From assembly GCA_021773565.1 (NCBI GenBank), contig JAJFJZ010000012.1:62001-126000 (forward strand): a DNA stretch of 64,000 nucleotides, read 5' to 3'. This document shows, in pieces, positions 62,565 to 64,000 of this stretch. Both the position numbers and the translations under genes were made by a program. The notes below the pieces were generated by a model that was not told the DNA's origin, did no database searches, and saw only the letters and a list, made by a program, of their open reading frames with translations. The stretch's first letter is position 1, and every line of letters starts with the position of its first letter. Source of the stretch: Gammaproteobacteria bacterium (GTDB lineage Bacteria > Pseudomonadota > Gammaproteobacteria > Pseudomonadales > Azotimanducaceae).

Positions 62565-62951
62565 GTGCTGGCGAACGTATATCTGGCTATTGGAGCGATC
62601 TGCTCCGGCCTCGCGGTGGTATTAGGTGCCTTTGGTGCGCATGCACTGAAAAGCAGGATAAGCCCCTCTGACCTTGAAGTGTTTCAGACGGGTGTCCACT
62701 ATCAGTTGATACACGGGCTGGCCATCTGTTTGTTGGCGATCTGGTATAAGAGCGCCAATCTTCAGTTTGGTGCCCTGGATGCCTTTGGTATAAATCTGTT
62801 GATGTTTTTGTTTGGTATCGTCTTTTTCTCAGGCAGTTTGTATGCGCTAAGCCTCGGTGGCCCGCGCTGGTTTGGGCCAATTACGCCAATAGGCGGGCTT
62901 TTATTCATCCTCGCGTGGGGGCTGTTGGCCTATAACGCTTTTCGTGTCTGA
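62565..62951 (+). CDS. DUF423 family inner-membrane protein
   Basis: A 128-residue protein with four predicted membrane helices, of the YgdD/DUF423 family, whose function is not known. The conserved start AIGAICSGLAVVLGAFGAHALKSR and GVHYQLIHGLAI are present, and FSGSLYALSLGGPRWFGPITPIGGLLFILAWG is the other signature. The start is GTG at 62565, 20 bp after rpoH. It overlaps trmB by 8 bp. Confidence 0.92.
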   Translation: MLANVYLAIGAICSGLAVVLGAFGAHALKSRISPSDLEVFQTGVHYQLIHGLAICLLAIWYKSANLQFGALDAFGINLLMFLFGIVFFSGSLYALSLGGPRWFGPITPIGGLLFILAWGLLAYNAFRV

Positions 62952-63624
62952 CAATAACATGCTCAGTCCCAATATCTATGTTCGGCAGCGTGGCCGGTTA
63001 ACACACTCACAAGCACGTGCGCTTGACCATTACGCAGCTGAATATTTGCTGGATCCTGGTGACCAGAAAATCGATCTGTCAAAAACGTTTGGCAATGATG
63101 TGCCGCCTGTACTTGAGATCGGTTTTGGGAGTGGCCAGGCTCTCCTGGAGATGGCGTCAAAAAATCCTGAACGAAACTACCTTGGCATCGAAGTCTATTT
63201 GCCAGGGATCGGCGGGCTATTACATTGTTGCCATGAGCAGGGTATTCACAATGTGCGCGTCATTCGGGGAGATGCCGGTTATGTAATGGAAAATAACTGT
63301 GTCGAAGAAAGTATTTCCCAGATCAATATTTTTTTTCCGGACCCGTGGCCCAAGCGTAAACATCACAAGCGCAGGCTAGTTCAAAACCCGGTGATAGAAC
63401 TCATAAGAGAACGTCTGGTGCCTGGGGGGAAGGTTTGTCTGGCAACAGACTGGAAGGAATATGCACAATGGATGCTGAAGCTTTTTTCGGAAACACCGGG
63501 GCTGACAAATTTATCCCTGAATGGAACCTATACCCAACGACTGGAAAGTCGTCCAATGACTCGGTTTGAAGCGCGCGGTATTCGACTGGGGCACGAAGTT
63601 TGGGATTTGTGTTTCCAAAAGTAA
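62944..63624 (+). CDS. trmB: tRNA (guanine-N7-)-methyltransferase
   Basis: A 226-residue enzyme that makes m7G46 in tRNA. RQRGRLTHSQARAL near the N-terminus, motif I LEIGFGSGQALLEMA, the FFPDPWPKRKHHKRRLVQ substrate motif and ATDWKEYAQWM are all conserved. GTG at 62944 lies inside the preceding gene. It converges on hemW with 28 bp between. Confidence 0.97.
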   Translation: MSDNNMLSPNIYVRQRGRLTHSQARALDHYAAEYLLDPGDQKIDLSKTFGNDVPPVLEIGFGSGQALLEMASKNPERNYLGIEVYLPGIGGLLHCCHEQGIHNVRVIRGDAGYVMENNCVEESISQINIFFPDPWPKRKHHKRRLVQNPVIELIRERLVPGGKVCLATDWKEYAQWMLKLFSETPGLTNLSLNGTYTQRLESRPMTRFEARGIRLGHEVWDLCFQK

Positions 63625-63652
63625 AATCAAGGCAAGACACTGGGCCGCCGCG

Positions 63653-64000
63653 CTATACAAAATACTCAAGCACTGAATCAAGATAGCGCAAACCCTCGGC
63701 GCTTAGGCCTATTTTGCCTTGGTGCCAGATTCCCAGATTCTCAAAATGATCTATGCCGGGCTGAATACTTTCAAATTCCATGCCGGTAAAGTTTTCAAAG
63801 CATTCACGCTCCACTCCATTGGTTAAGCGTAGTACATTCATTAGAAATTCACTGATGCGTTCTGTCTCAGACACCGGCCGTGTATCCAGGGACTGAACGG
63901 CCTCCGGTTTCAGATAGAGCCGCGGCTGTCTGGGTCTTGAAGAGCGAAATATTGAGTTATCACCGGGCAGGCTTAATTTTCCGTGTGCGCCCGCACCAAT
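63653..64000 (-). CDS. hemW: Radical SAM heme chaperone HemW (C-terminal part)
   Basis: The frame is open to the window edge; 115 residues of the C-terminus of a protein of about 380 are seen. It begins with IGAGAHGKLS, the HemW/HemN-like phrase that follows the radical SAM barrel, and ends with the typical winged-helix pattern (SEFLMNVLRL ... FENFTGMEFE ... KIGLSAEGLRYLDSVLEYF). The iron-sulfur cluster part lies outside. In Pseudomonas it also lies beyond trmB. Confidence 0.88.
   Translation of the reverse strand: MGAGAHGKLSLPGDNSIFRSSRPRQPRLYLKPEAVQSLDTRPVSETERISEFLMNVLRLTNGVERECFENFTGMEFESIQPGIDHFENLGIWHQGKIGLSAEGLRYLDSVLEYFV

Overview
The window reads as a chromosomal segment around the replication origin of a free-living Gram-negative gammaproteobacterium. 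The gene order (trkH / lpxL / tag / gmhB, then gyrB-recF-dnaN-dnaA, oriC, rpmH-rnpA-yidD-yidC-mnmE-mnmG-rsmG-parA-parB-atpIBEFHAGDC-glmU-glmS) is that of the Pseudomonas / Cellvibrio / Marinobacter side of the class. The second half (recG-ridA-spoT-rpoZ-gmk-yicC, rph-pyrE, slmA-argB-algC, coaBC, radC, rpmB-rpmG, mutM, coaD, rsmD, ftsYEX-rpoH) fits the same group. A marine, moderate-GC relative is a guess; no species is claimed. Almost everything is housekeeping DNA at high coding density. I see no tRNA, rRNA, CRISPR array, prophage or insertion sequence.

Layout. 1-3073: C-terminal part of the K+ channel subunit TrkH (cut by the window start), a lipid A acyltransferase, 3-methyladenine glycosylase I and a heptose bisphosphate phosphatase. 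3091-9243: the leftward gyrB-recF-dnaN-dnaA block; recF carries two parS-like palindromes. 9244-9813: oriC-like gap with one perfect DnaA box, an AT-rich stretch and a textbook rpmH promoter. 9814-25433: rightward run of ribosome, tRNA-modification, membrane-insertion, chromosome-partition and ATP synthase genes, closed by a clear terminator. 25534-29408: glmU (with a peptide-repeat N-terminus), glmS, and an AT-rich HD-domain gene at the usual attTn7 position. 29439-39238: DAHP synthase, UvrD-like helicase, a TRAP transporter split into two convergent units around an enoyl-CoA hydratase, ubiA, rubredoxin and a dicarboxylate/amino-acid symporter. 39254-45802 (leftward): recG, ridA, spoT, rpoZ, gmk, yicC. 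45875-54558: rph-pyrE and a DUF4124-like protein facing slmA-argB-algC; then coaBC, radC, rpmB-rpmG. 54665-64000: a lone hydantoinase A, mutM, coaD, rsmD, ftsY-ftsE-ftsX, rpoH, a DUF423 membrane protein, trmB and the end of hemW.

The most notable structures are not genes. (1) Upstream of rpoH lies a perfect CIRCE operator (the HrcA site) whose 9-bp spacer is exactly the DnaA-box consensus TTATCCACA. (2) A family of hairpin-forming tandem repeats, with a 23-bp period in its two largest arrays, sits on the stop codons of rpmG, coaBC and coaD; it looks like an amplified terminator. (3) Other short tandem repeats occur at gene ends: an in-frame hexapeptide repeat at the start of GlmU, an 18-bp duplication over the atpG stop, and a 12-bp repeat before atpB. 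Together they suggest an unusual tendency of this genome to amplify short sequences at gene boundaries. (4) Compared with Pseudomonas-type order, dut is missing between coaBC and algC and glyQS between tag and gmhB, while hyuA has been inserted between rpmG and mutM.
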